From: Clostridium beijerinckii HUN142
GTDB taxonomy: Bacteria; Bacillota; Clostridia; Clostridiales; Clostridiaceae
Direction of reading: 5' to 3'
Assembly: GCF_000621745.1 (NCBI RefSeq)
Contig: NZ_JHXK01000021.1
Location: forward strand, 62,001 to 126,000
DNA: 64,000 nucleotides
The position numbers and the translations under genes were made by a program. Shown here piece after piece: positions 44,861 to 53,284 of the stretch. Within the stretch, counting starts at the first letter, position 1. Each line of letters starts with the position of its first letter. Below the pieces are notes generated by a model. The model saw only the letters and a program-made list of their open reading frames with translations. It was not told the origin of the DNA and did not search any database.

Positions 44861-44989
44861 TTATCTTAAATTCTTCATAGACTCTGGCATATCTTCAATA
44901 CCAGCTGAACCATACGATGCCATAGATGATTTAGTCATAGATTTTGAAAGATTTAATAATAAATTTGCAATCATTTTTTTTATTCCCAT
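44861..44989 (-). CDS. agrD: AgrD-like autoinducer peptide precursor
   Basis: A 42-residue ORF with AGGTGG 5 bases before the ATG. The layout is that of AgrD: an amphipathic basic N-terminus (MGIKKMIANLLLNLSKSMTK), a short core SSMASYGSAG, and an acidic tail IEDMPESMKNLR resembling the PxxPxSL-type clostridial tail. There is no cysteine; Ser25 stands nine residues before the tail Met-Pro and could form a lactone ring. It is followed at once by an AgrC-like kinase. No AgrB protease is encoded in the window, so one must act from elsewhere. Family call is from pattern, not a search. Confidence 0.65.
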   Translation of the reverse strand: MGIKKMIANLLLNLSKSMTKSSMASYGSAGIEDMPESMKNLR

Positions 44990-45362
44990 AATATCCACCT
45001 CTTAATTATTATTTAATTTTAATTATTTATTTAGAATAATTACATTGATATATAGAAAAAAGTAATTTTATTTAAGAAATCAGAGATATAAATTGGAAAT
45101 ATAAGTTTATCAATTTTCATTATGTGTTAGATTCCCAAATAAATTCCTTTAACCTCTTTTACAACCTAATTATTCCATTAATTACATTATAATATTTATT
45201 GTGCAATTATTCAACATTTATAGTCATATTAACCAAACCACCTTATTACATTTTATTTTTTTAACAATGCTAAAATGTATTTTTTATATTGAAGCAAATT
45301 GGATTTAATGAGTACCTTCTTTATAAATACTTGTATGTTGCTTAAATATTTATACATGAATA
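44990..45362. other. Leader and promoter region of the agr-like operon
   Basis: About 373 bases. Apart from the ribosome binding site of the AgrD-like gene (44995-45000), no clear promoter, AgrA-type repeat or gene was found. The sequence is extremely AT-rich. Confidence 0.4.
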
Positions 45363-46010
45363 TTAATCCTCTAAAATAGCAATTGCACGAGTAGGTGCTC
45401 CATCAGAATTTTTGAATTTTATTGGAAGAGCGCAGAATGTAAAAATTTCATCTCCCACTTTATCTAAAGATGTTAAATTTTCTATTACAACTATGTCTGT
45501 TTCAGCAAAAAGCTTTTTATGAATAGTTAAATTTTCATCTTTAATAGGATCAATTCCTATAACATCTATCCCTACCCCTTTCTTCTTACTTTTTATTAAG
45601 TATTCAGCTACTTCTTCTGTAATATATGGATAATTTCCAAAGTAAGCATCTGTCCCCCAGTATTTATCCCAACCTGTATAAAACAAAATATATTGTGCTA
45701 TATCTGCTTTTTCTTTAACAGCTTCAATATACTTCATCGTAATCTTTTGGTCTTCTTTTAAATTGCTGCAATCAACTACTATGCCTTTTCCAACAAACTG
45801 TTCTGCACTAAATGAATCTAAAGTTGTTCTTTGAGAGAATAAGTGTGCCGGAGAGTCCATATGCGTTCCTGTGTGAGAAAACATAGTTAGCAGTGTTTCC
45901 TTAAAACCATCTTTCTCATAGGTACTTGCAACTTCTAATTTAGGTTCATCTGTTCCTGGATAAACTGACATCTTCTCCGAAATGGTATGTGTTAAATCTA
46001 TTACTTTCAT
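45363..46010 (-). CDS. Cyclase-family protein (kynurenine formamidase-like)
   Basis: A 215-residue enzyme from ATG 46010, with AGGGA upstream. The family metal motif HTGTHMDSPAH is present, preceded by IDLTHTISEKMSVYPG. Members are Mn/Zn-dependent amidases or cyclases such as KynB and isatin hydrolase. The usual second motif GIDVIGIDP is near residue 160. The gene stands alone, so a tryptophan role is not supported; only hydrolase activity on a small amide is likely. Confidence 0.88.
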   Translation of the reverse strand: MKVIDLTHTISEKMSVYPGTDEPKLEVASTYEKDGFKETLLTMFSHTGTHMDSPAHLFSQRTTLDSFSAEQFVGKGIVVDCSNLKEDQKITMKYIEAVKEKADIAQYILFYTGWDKYWGTDAYFGNYPYITEEVAEYLIKSKKKGVGIDVIGIDPIKDENLTIHKKLFAETDIVVIENLTSLDKVGDEIFTFCALPIKFKNSDGAPTRAIAILED

Positions 46011-46079
46011 ATTAATCCCTACTTTCTTTACATATTTTAATGTAATTTTTTTCATTCTATAAGTATTATAATATAAAAA

Positions 46080-46108
46080 GATCGCATATCATTCTAAGTG
46101 ATGCGATC
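46080..46108 (-). terminator. Terminator of the secreted protein gene
   Basis: GATCGCAT (46080-46087) pairs with ATGCGATC (46101-46108). On the minus strand TTTTTATATT follows. Confidence 0.75.
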
Positions 46109-46151
46109 CTTGAATACAAAATTATAAATTTGTTTATACTTTTCTTTAAGT

Positions 46152-46691
46152 TTAATCTGGTAATGTAAAATAGTTATCAATATACGCTATCATTTGATCT
46201 CCTAAAGTTAGATAATAATATACTGGTATTAAATAACTTGAATAAAATAGCCTTTTGCCCTCTTCTTCAGTACCTTGAAGTGCTCTTATCAAATTTTGCT
46301 GATGCCTTAAACTTATAACAAAACTTTGGGCTATAAATGATATTTGATCCGAAAAAAATACATCTGAAATTGAATCACTATAAGTTCTTTTATGTTCTTC
46401 TAAATTACGAATAACTTGTTGATATTCATTAATATAATTTCTTATGCTTGTATTTACTGCAATTAATTGTTCATTTGTTGAATTTTCTCTTATATTTATG
46501 GTGGCTATATTTGTTCGTATAGTTTTGATATCTTGAAAATTTTTTATAATATCTTGTTTATTCTTTAAATCTGATATTTTAGGTCCATATTGTATGTTCT
46601 GCTTAGGTATTGGTTGTGCATATGCTAAATTCGTCATTGCTAGTACGATAACAACTATTAGTACTACTAATCTGTTTATTTTTTTCATCAT
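46152..46691 (-). CDS. Secreted hypothetical protein
   Basis: A 179-residue protein with a signal peptide (MMKKINRLVVLIVVIVLAMT then NLAYA). The mature part is mostly helical with heptad-like stretches (TSIRNYINEYQQVIRNLEEH) and aromatic patches at the C-terminus (YYLTLGDQMIAYIDNYF). No family recognised. AAAGGAG lies ahead of two adjacent ATG codons; either could be used. Confidence 0.7.
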   Translation of the reverse strand: MMKKINRLVVLIVVIVLAMTNLAYAQPIPKQNIQYGPKISDLKNKQDIIKNFQDIKTIRTNIATINIRENSTNEQLIAVNTSIRNYINEYQQVIRNLEEHKRTYSDSISDVFFSDQISFIAQSFVISLRHQQNLIRALQGTEEEGKRLFYSSYLIPVYYYLTLGDQMIAYIDNYFTLPD

Positions 46692-46822
46692 TACTAATTC
46701 GCTCCTTTTATAGAAATTATACTAACTATATAAAACTAAATAATATTTATATTTAGCTATTATAAGAATTCTATTCTATATAAGAATTAGTAATATTTGA
46801 AATAAAATTGAAACCTTAAGAT

Positions 46823-47827
46823 CTAATTTCTATTTGCGATGATAACTCCTACAAGAGGATGTAACTTGTGTACCTCAATTTGAAAGTTAAAATTTGAAAA
46901 ACAATTTAATAATTCGTCAACACTTGATGGTGAATCAACTTCAGGTCCATATCCTACTTCTGAAAATTCATTTTGATAATAATCTGGGTTCTCAAAAAAC
47001 ATTAAGTCTCCTATAATAATACTATTAAGACTCTTTCCTCCTATGGAGATCATTTTTTCTATTGCCCTTTTTTTATATTCTGTAGTCAAATGGTGTAATG
47101 CATAATTAGAAATAATTTTTGTAATACCTTTATTATATAAATCTACATTCAAATTTGGTTCCTCAAAGGTTCCTATATAGAGCTCAATATTTGTAGCCTT
47201 ATGATTTTCAATATTTATCTTAGCTTGTTTAAGCATTCCATCACTAATGTCTAATCCGATTGCTAATTTTACATTTCGTGATAACTCAATAATTTGTTTG
47301 CCTGTACCACATCCTAAATCGAGTATAACATCATCAGTATTAGGTTCAACTAATTTATTTATAAGCTCTGCGGCCTTAGCTCTCCAAAAATAACTATTAG
47401 TAACGTACTCTTTACTTGCATTATTAAATCGTTGTTTTGCTATTGATTCCATATTTGTTATCTTAATAATCTCAATAAGTTGCTGAACTTCCAAAAAATT
47501 ATTGCTTTGCATTTTCTTTTTAGCTTTATTTAAAGCCGTAAGAACCACTTCAATGTGCTTTTTATTTTCCTCTAAAGCTCTTGTTTGAATATCAATCATA
47601 TTGTACATATTATATTCTTTTCCACTTGTCAATTGTTTTATTTCCTCAAGAGATAACCCTATAAATTTCAACATAGTAATCTGCTGTAATTTTATAAAAT
47701 CATTATCACAATAAACTCTATATCCAGTTTCAGTTTTTGTAGATGGCTTTAACAAACCAATCTCATCATAATACCTTAATGTTTTTATGGTTACCCCTGA
47801 CCTTTTAGCAAACTCACTGATTTTCAA
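46823..47827 (-). CDS. MerR-family regulator fused to a SAM methyltransferase
   Basis: About 334 residues from TTG 47827, with GGAGG 7 bases upstream. Residues 1-110 are a MerR domain (KISEFAKRSGVTIKTLRYYD, the helix-turn-helix and wing) with its dimer helix. Residues 150-330 are a class I methyltransferase with the SAM motif DVILDLGCGTGKQ and IGLDISDGML. The fusion suggests a regulator whose effector is the methylated compound or SAM itself. The target of methylation is unknown. Confidence 0.85.
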   Translation of the reverse strand: MKISEFAKRSGVTIKTLRYYDEIGLLKPSTKTETGYRVYCDNDFIKLQQITMLKFIGLSLEEIKQLTSGKEYNMYNMIDIQTRALEENKKHIEVVLTALNKAKKKMQSNNFLEVQQLIEIIKITNMESIAKQRFNNASKEYVTNSYFWRAKAAELINKLVEPNTDDVILDLGCGTGKQIIELSRNVKLAIGLDISDGMLKQAKINIENHKATNIELYIGTFEEPNLNVDLYNKGITKIISNYALHHLTTEYKKRAIEKMISIGGKSLNSIIIGDLMFFENPDYYQNEFSEVGYGPEVDSPSSVDELLNCFSNFNFQIEVHKLHPLVGVIIANRN

Positions 47828-47943
47828 GATTCTTCCTCCCCTCAAAATTAGTTTAACTCCTCCACTAAGGGCTGAGTCAATACCTATTTCAAATTTTATA
47901 TTTGCTCTTAAAGTAGTAATCTTCCGTTTCTATTCTATGGCTA

Positions 47944-48465
47944 TTATAAACAAACCCAATACCTTTGTGTAATCCTATTTCCTTCATCCACTTCGTTTTT
48001 CAATATTCCATTATTATTTACTATTGTTTTTGCAGATCCAATATTATTTTTGCTACAAGTGATTAATACTTTCTTAATTCCTAACTTTACACATTCCTTT
48101 AGTGCTAGTCCTAACATCTCAGTTGCATATCCTTGTCGTCTTTCCGATTTTCTAACACTGTAACCTATATGACCACCAAAGTTTAAAAGATAGTCATTTA
48201 ATCGGTGTCTAATATCAATCATTCCTATTAAATGTCCATCGCTAACAGAAACAGCCATGTATGTAGTTGCAGGAACTAAGCCATCTCTTACAGTTTCTTC
48301 TTTTGAATTATCACAAAATGCGCTATACCATTCTTCAAAAGTTTCAGCAATACCTAATCCAGCTGTACCATCCATGCTGTCATTATTTTCAATAAACTCT
48401 CTTTTATAATCCATGAGTTTTTCCTTATCTTCTAAAGTTGGTAAAATTAAATTTAATATATTCAT
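47944..48465 (-). CDS. GNAT-family N-acetyltransferase
   Basis: A 173-residue acetyltransferase. The acetyl-CoA motif A is clear: IGYSVRKSERRQGYATEML (R/Q-x-x-G-x-A form). The C-terminus has the motif B pair with SAKTIVNNNGI. Conserved charged residues GHLIGMIDIRHRLND match the YkkB-like subgroup. It is a single gene. Substrate not readable. Confidence 0.88.
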   Translation of the reverse strand: MNILNLILPTLEDKEKLMDYKREFIENNDSMDGTAGLGIAETFEEWYSAFCDNSKEETVRDGLVPATTYMAVSVSDGHLIGMIDIRHRLNDYLLNFGGHIGYSVRKSERRQGYATEMLGLALKECVKLGIKKVLITCSKNNIGSAKTIVNNNGILKNEVDEGNRITQRYWVCL

Positions 48466-48607
48466 TCTCTCCTCAAATTATTCTATTATATTATTTTTAA
48501 TTATTTGTTATATATATTTAGATCAGATTTCTATATTTTAGTCTCATCTACAACAATTTTATTTATTAATGAACTCCAAACTATTTTTAGAATTTTAAAG
48601 CTAAATA

Positions 48608-48716
48608 ATAAAAAATCACAAATTCACTTACAATCTATTCTCTTTAAAGTATCTAAAAAAATCAAAATCTACTACTTTAAGTAAAATATATTATTGTGAA
48701 TACTGCGATTTTTGAT
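48608..48716 (-). repeat. Long imperfect inverted repeat after the signal peptidase gene
   Basis: Outer arms near 48608-48627 and 48697-48716 (AAAATC...TTCAC against GTGAAT...GATTTT) and inner arms CTTTAAAGTA/TACTTTAAG enclose about 105 bases. On the minus strand it ends in GTGATTTTTTATTATTT. It serves as a terminator or is a small mobile repeat. Confidence 0.45.
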
Positions 48717-48736
48717 ATGTTATTTGTTCTTATTTT

Positions 48737-49279
48737 TTATTGTGATAACGAACCCATTTTACTAAATGGATAAAATCTAAATACAGCCTTACCTTTTATA
48801 TTACTTTTATCTATATATGGGTTTTTCCATCTTCTTGAATCCCAAGAATCAGATCTATTATCACCTAAAAAGAAAAATTTATCTTCCGGAACATCAAATG
48901 CTCCATTATATTTTTCATTGTTTTTTACATAATCTTCTTTAATATCATTTCCATTTATATTAACAATTCCATCATGTATTACAATATGATCTCCTGGTAA
49001 TCCAATAACCCTTTTAATAAGTGTTTTCTTTAATTCATCGGAATAAAATACAATAATGTCTCCCCTTTTAATATTACCCATATTATATATTTTTGTAACA
49101 ACCATCTTATCATCGACGTTTATGGTAGGTACCATTGATTCACTAGGAACATATATGTTAAAAAACAAGAAATTTTTTATTAACATAGCTATTATAAGGG
49201 CTAATGCTATTGGAATTACCCATTCCTTAAAAAATTTTATGCCTTGATTCTTATAGTTGTGATTAACTGCACTGTCCAT
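48737..49279 (-). CDS. lepB: Signal peptidase I
   Basis: A 180-residue type I signal peptidase. One N-terminal membrane helix (WVIPIALALIIAMLIKNFLF) is followed by VPSESMVPTI with the catalytic serine, TLIKRVIGLPGDH with the catalytic lysine, and FFLGDNRSDSWDSR near the end. The short single-helix form is the common Gram-positive type. It removes signal peptides from secreted proteins at the outer face of the membrane. No partner gene is adjacent. Confidence 0.95.
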   Translation of the reverse strand: MDSAVNHNYKNQGIKFFKEWVIPIALALIIAMLIKNFLFFNIYVPSESMVPTINVDDKMVVTKIYNMGNIKRGDIIVFYSDELKKTLIKRVIGLPGDHIVIHDGIVNINGNDIKEDYVKNNEKYNGAFDVPEDKFFFLGDNRSDSWDSRRWKNPYIDKSNIKGKAVFRFYPFSKMGSLSQ

Positions 49280-49484
49280 TACTTCTCTCCTTTTGTGTTG
49301 ATCATTTTTTTATCTTGTAATTATTATATCATATATCCAAAATATAGTATTATGCATAGATATTTTAAATTTATCTTAAATAATATTACCTTCTCTAATT
49401 CATCGCTATAAATAGAATATAGAATCGTTTATAATTAATAATTGTTAACTCTTACAAAAAATTTTTATTCTTTCATTTGTTTGC

Positions 49485-49590
49485 TATGTATATATGTTGC
49501 ACTGCACAATGCACATTTCACAATTACGACTAAAATTCTTGTACTATTTTGGGAATTATGATAAAAACTTATTATTGTAATATACATATT
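49485..49590 (+). mobile_element. MITE-like element, copy 3
   Basis: About 106 bases with the left end TATATATGTTGCA and a diverged right end TTGTAATATACATATT. The middle (GCACATTTCACAATTACGAC, then TAAAATTCTTGTA) matches copy 2 better than copy 1. It lies in the 361-base gap between the signal peptidase and GNAT genes; the rest of the gap is empty. Confidence 0.6.
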
Positions 49591-49640
49591 CTAAAGATAA
49601 CTTGGACTAAGCAATATAACTCTTAACACTGACATATTTT

Positions 49641-50141
49641 CTATATGCCTACTATTTTACTTCGTCTTTCCATAAGGGTAGTATCATGCCATATTCCATC
49701 AGCATCACATCCAATTTTTTCTCTTACTCCAACAACTCTAAAACCACATTTTTTATGTAATTTAATACTTGCTTCATTAATAGAGAATATTCCTGATTGC
49801 AATGTCCATATATTTTCTTTTTCAGTTTCCTCTATTACTCTATTCATTAGTTCATATCCAACATTATTCCTCCTACAAGATTCACTAATATAGATGCTGA
49901 CTTCTGCAACACCTTTATACACACATCTACTACTTGTTGGGCTTAGAGCTATCCAACCAAGAATTCTATTATCACTATTAGTAGCAACAAACCTTCCTAT
50001 ATTTAAATGTCCCTTGTCCCAATCTTGATACTTAGGAAGTTCTGCTTGAAATGTAGCCCTTTTAGTTTTCATTCCTTCAATGTAAATATCAGCAACACTA
50101 TTCCAATCTTCTTCTTTCATTGGACGAATACTAAATTCCAT
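49641..50141 (-). CDS. GNAT-family N-acetyltransferase (phosphinothricin acetyltransferase-like)
   Basis: A 166-residue acetyltransferase. IRPMKEEDWNSVADIYIEGM, then VAEVSIYISESCRRNNVGYE (motif A) and LHKKCGFRVVGVREKIGCDA with HDTTLMERR at the end are the hallmarks of the Pat/bar subfamily. Members acetylate methionine sulfoximine, phosphinothricin or related amino acids. It is a single gene. Confidence 0.9.
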   Translation of the reverse strand: MEFSIRPMKEEDWNSVADIYIEGMKTKRATFQAELPKYQDWDKGHLNIGRFVATNSDNRILGWIALSPTSSRCVYKGVAEVSIYISESCRRNNVGYELMNRVIEETEKENIWTLQSGIFSINEASIKLHKKCGFRVVGVREKIGCDADGIWHDTTLMERRSKIVGI

Positions 50142-50317
50142 CTTTGTTTCCTTCTTTCAATTAACTTAATTATTAGAACATTACATACAAACTTCTATTC
50201 TGATTAAACAGTGAAATCTCTTTGAAATAACACTAATTCACCTCCAAATCATAATATCACTTTTTCTAATTTATATAATAATAAATCTTCAAACAATTAA
50301 TTTCTTAAGTATTAAAT

Positions 50318-50908
50318 CTATACATTTAAGAATTTTCTTAGAGCTATTATACTTCCTATAAAACCTATAAAAACCCCTGCTATTCCAAATGGAAAAAGCA
50401 TTACATTAGTTATAAAAGTAGGTCGTACAAGATTAAATTCTGGTGCAAACTCCATTGCTTTAGTATAAATAAAGCTATATATGAAAAATAGAGATAAATT
50501 TCCTATAAAAGCCCCTGCAATTCCTATGACTCCCCCTTCAATAATAAATGGCCATCTAATAAACCAGTCAGTAGCCCCAATAAATTTCATTATACTTATT
50601 TCACTCCTTCTGGAGAACATAACCATTTTAATTGCATTTACAATTAAAAATACTGCTGCTATTGGTAATACAATAAAAATTGCAACTTCAAAACATCTTA
50701 AAATTATAATCATTTCTTTCATTGCTCCATTATCTGTAGAAATAGTTCCAAAACTTATGCCAATTGATAATAAGAATAATAGAAATAATCCATTAATAAA
50801 GAAAGCTGCAGCTATAGTAGTTACTGAAAAAATTGTTGTTGTAGAATTTCGTTTTAGACTCTTTATCGCATCTAAAGAAAAGTATTTAAATTTATAAATA
50901 TTCATCAT
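50318..50908 (-). CDS. FtsX-like permease lacking the extracellular domain
   Basis: A 196-residue membrane protein with four helices. The cytoplasmic start (YFSLDAIKSLKRNSTTTIFS) and the C-terminal three-helix part (EISIMKFIGATDWFIRWPF, then GVIGIAGAF) match FtsX of divisome ABC systems. In FtsX about 100 extracellular residues separate helices 1 and 2; here only about 25 do (SFGTISTDNGAMKEM). No ftsE gene is next to it. It is probably a degenerate or specialised FtsX paralogue. Confidence 0.8.
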   Translation of the reverse strand: MMNIYKFKYFSLDAIKSLKRNSTTTIFSVTTIAAAFFINGLFLLFLLSIGISFGTISTDNGAMKEMIIILRCFEVAIFIVLPIAAVFLIVNAIKMVMFSRRSEISIMKFIGATDWFIRWPFIIEGGVIGIAGAFIGNLSLFFIYSFIYTKAMEFAPEFNLVRPTFITNVMLFPFGIAGVFIGFIGSIIALRKFLNV

Positions 50909-51002
50909 ACTGTTTCTCCTTTTATTTGCATATGTAATCTTGATGATTTGTTACATTAATAAATATAAAATCTCAAATTATTTATTACGCACATTTCACA
51001 TA

Positions 51003-51056
51003 GTAAGTATTTCATAATAATTCAACTTTGTAAGTATTTCATAATAATTCAACTTT
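51003..51056. repeat. Perfect tandem duplication of 27 bases
   Basis: The 27-base unit beginning GTAAGTATTTCATAATAA occurs twice end to end (51003-51029 and 51030-51056) between the FtsX-like and DUF4097 genes. The copies are identical, so the duplication is recent. Confidence 0.9.
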
Positions 51057-51071
51057 CTTAAGCAAATCTCT

Positions 51072-51818
51072 TTAGCTATCTATTTTTACATTTGATACTT
51101 TTGAATTTATATTAAATGTAGCACTATTATCATCAATTTTAACATCATTTCCCACTTCAATACCTCTATTAGTTGGCCCAGTTAGATTAATTGAGCTTTC
51201 CTTAGGTATTTTAATCTCCACATCTCCAACCTTATCATTAATATCATACTTATAAGCAGGATCTAGACTCTGTAAGTCCAATTTAACATTACCAACACTA
51301 GCTGTGAAATTTCCTTGTTTTAATTCTCCTTTATACGCTAAATTTCCTGTCTTCATATCAGATTTTAAATTATCAAAATTTCCTTGCAATTCAACATTTC
51401 CCACAGAGCTTTCTATATCTAACATACCAATGTTTTTAGGAATACTAATAGTAGCTTCTATACTTCTTGAGTTTAAAAGAAAGCCATCATCTTTTTCAGG
51501 TTCTATATTAACAGTACCATCTGAAAATGTGCATTTAATATTATCTAGTGCTTCCTGCAACTTTTCTTCATCTTCTCCTCCAACAGATTTTCTCATACTA
51601 ATTTTTACTTCATTAGTGCCACTCTTTGTAATTTCTAAATTACTGCATTTATTGCTAATCACCAATTTATTATCATTAAACTCATAGCTATAGTTGCTTT
51701 CCGCTTCCTTAGTATACGGTGATGTTTCCTCAAAAAAATTAGTGTTATGTTCTTTGTAACATGATGTTAATGTAAACATTGTACTAATACATATTATTAT
51801 CAAAATTATTTTCTTCAT
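51072..51818 (-). CDS. DUF4097 beta-helix lipoprotein
   Basis: A 248-residue lipoprotein with lipobox LTSC (Cys20). The mature protein is a string of short beta strands with repeating hydrophobic pattern, as in DUF4097 (IPKNIGMLDIESSVGNVELQ, then VGNVKLDLQ, KVGDVEIKIPKESSINL). It should sit on the outer face of the membrane. Such proteins often appear with stress-response or PspC-like genes; none is adjacent here. Confidence 0.82.
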   Translation of the reverse strand: MKKIILIIICISTMFTLTSCYKEHNTNFFEETSPYTKEAESNYSYEFNDNKLVISNKCSNLEITKSGTNEVKISMRKSVGGEDEEKLQEALDNIKCTFSDGTVNIEPEKDDGFLLNSRSIEATISIPKNIGMLDIESSVGNVELQGNFDNLKSDMKTGNLAYKGELKQGNFTASVGNVKLDLQSLDPAYKYDINDKVGDVEIKIPKESSINLTGPTNRGIEVGNDVKIDDNSATFNINSKVSNVKIDS

Positions 51819-52063
51819 ATCTTATTACTCCTTATCTTGAATATAAAATCATTACATAACTATTTATAGATGCCAAATAGAACAATTTCTAAAAATTTAA
51901 GTGTCACTTTTTCAAATTATAATCAATTGATTTTTTATTTATATTTTCATAAATAACAATTCCATCTTATTTATTATCAATTCATTCTCGCTCTTAATTA
52001 TAACATATATTGTAATTTTATCATTATTCTGTATAAACATTGTCTTAAAATCAAATAAATAGA

Positions 52064-52098
52064 AAGGTAGATCAAGTATTTTCAACTTAATCTACCTT
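52064..52098. terminator. Hairpin in the 51819-52370 gap
   Basis: AAGGTAGAT (52064-52072) with ATCTACCTT (52090-52098) and, inside, AAGT/ACTT. It lacks a clear U tract. It lies upstream of the DUF4097 gene and is not obviously tied to any transcript. The rest of the gap is empty. Confidence 0.45.
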
Positions 52099-52370
52099 CA
52101 CGGATGTTTTTTAACTTTATTTTAAATTCTCGACTAGAATCATAATATACTACTATTAGCTGTTAATCTATTTATTATTTCACTCCCTACAAAATAAAAA
52201 ATATACCTTTAATTAATAATCTTTTTTAAGTCAAAGACAATTTATGCATACAAATTTTAATTATTAAAATTTCAATAATCATCTTCACTTTTCTATATAT
52301 CTCCTAGAAATTAGTTTATAATTATTAATGAATTAGAATTTTTTATTTAGATCTTAAGGGGGAATTCAAA

Positions 52371-52514
52371 ATGGCTGGTTGTAACGAAAAGAATTGTACA
52401 TGCTCTAATATCGCTTGCGAAAGACATGGTAAGTGCTGCGAATGTGTTAACTTTCATCGAGGTAATGGAAATATTGTAGCTTGCTTAAGAGATTTTAATG
52501 TTGAAAGCAAATAA
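52371..52514 (+). CDS. Cysteine-rich small protein, 47 residues
   Basis: An ORF with AGGGGG 9 bases before the ATG. The product is MAGCNEKNCTCSNIACERHG followed by KCCECVNFHRG and ending DFNVESK. Eight cysteines fall in 47 residues (positions 4, 9, 11, 16, 22, 23, 25, 38), with two histidines, so it likely folds around zinc or another metal. It is followed by a hairpin at 52541-52570. Similar small cysteine-rich proteins occur in clostridia; I do not know a function. Confidence 0.75.
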   Translation: MAGCNEKNCTCSNIACERHGKCCECVNFHRGNGNIVACLRDFNVESK

Positions 52515-52540
52515 TAGAAATTCCTTACCCAAAACCATCT

Positions 52541-52570
52541 CAATCTAAAGCCCTATTAGGCTTTAGATTG
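52541..52570 (+). terminator. Terminator of the cysteine-rich small protein gene
   Basis: A perfect 12-base stem, CAATCTAAAGCC (52541-52552) with 52559-52570 and a 6-base loop. A delayed T-rich tract (TTAATTTTTC) follows. Confidence 0.7.
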
Positions 52571-52624
52571 TCATATTAATTTTTCTTTAACTTTTATTTA
52601 CATCAATTAACGTAAAGTTTTCTT

Positions 52625-52900
52625 CTACTCTAACTCCCAACCATTTTTAGCACACTCTTCAAGTCCTTTTAGTATTTCTATCGCTCTATGAACTAAATTC
52701 AATTTGGCAAACTGCTCAGCCATTGGTATATCTTCTAGATTATTTTCTTTTTGATACCGCTCCTTTTCAAACATTATGTTACGTCCATAGGTCTTTGTAT
52801 GGACACTGTTTATAACTTGCCATATTTGGCCTTCATCTTTATTAATATTTTTGCAAAATTGCTGTACTTTTTCTTCTAATAACTCTCCACTACACATCAT
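52625..52900 (-). CDS. Hypothetical cytoplasmic protein
   Basis: A 91-residue, mostly helical, charged protein (QQFCKNINKDEGQIWQVINS; LNLVHRAIEILKGLEECAKN). No family recognised and no membrane segment. AAGGAG lies before the two ATG codons. It is a single gene. The stretch 52901-53284 contains only the hairpin at 53137-53173. Confidence 0.6.
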   Translation of the reverse strand: MMCSGELLEEKVQQFCKNINKDEGQIWQVINSVHTKTYGRNIMFEKERYQKENNLEDIPMAEQFAKLNLVHRAIEILKGLEECAKNGWELE

Positions 52901-53136
52901 AATTTTATTATCTCCTTGATTTAACTTAGTCTATTAATCTTAATCCTTTCCAAAATATCCATTTTTAAAACAACTCATGTTAAATCATCTTTAATTCCCT
53001 ATAATCTGAAATTTTTGCAGAATCTAATTAGAATATCTATCTCGTTCTTTCACATAATAATAGTGCAATCTGATAACTGCCACTAACTACACCCCAAACC
53101 ATTTCCTCAAAATGGTGGTTGTCACTTGTTTCATAA

Positions 53137-53173
53137 GAATAGGAGCATAACTATGTGTTATTCACTCCTATTC
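53137..53173. terminator. Hairpin after the PAS histidine kinase gene
   Basis: GAATAGGAG (53137-53145) with CTCCTATTC (53165-53173). The plus strand continues CTTATTATTTTTTC. It may end plus-strand transcripts or the kinase mRNA. Confidence 0.5.
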
Positions 53174-53284
53174 CTTATTATTTTTTCAATAGAAAACATA
53201 ATAACTCACCTCTAAATGATTTTATATTTTAATACATTATTTTATTATTCATATCATATGGCATTTAAATATAAATACTTTTAT

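Noticed and set aside
45363..46010. Kynurenine pathway role for the cyclase-family gene
   Set aside because: No tryptophan dioxygenase or kynureninase is near; the broad family assignment is all the sequence supports.
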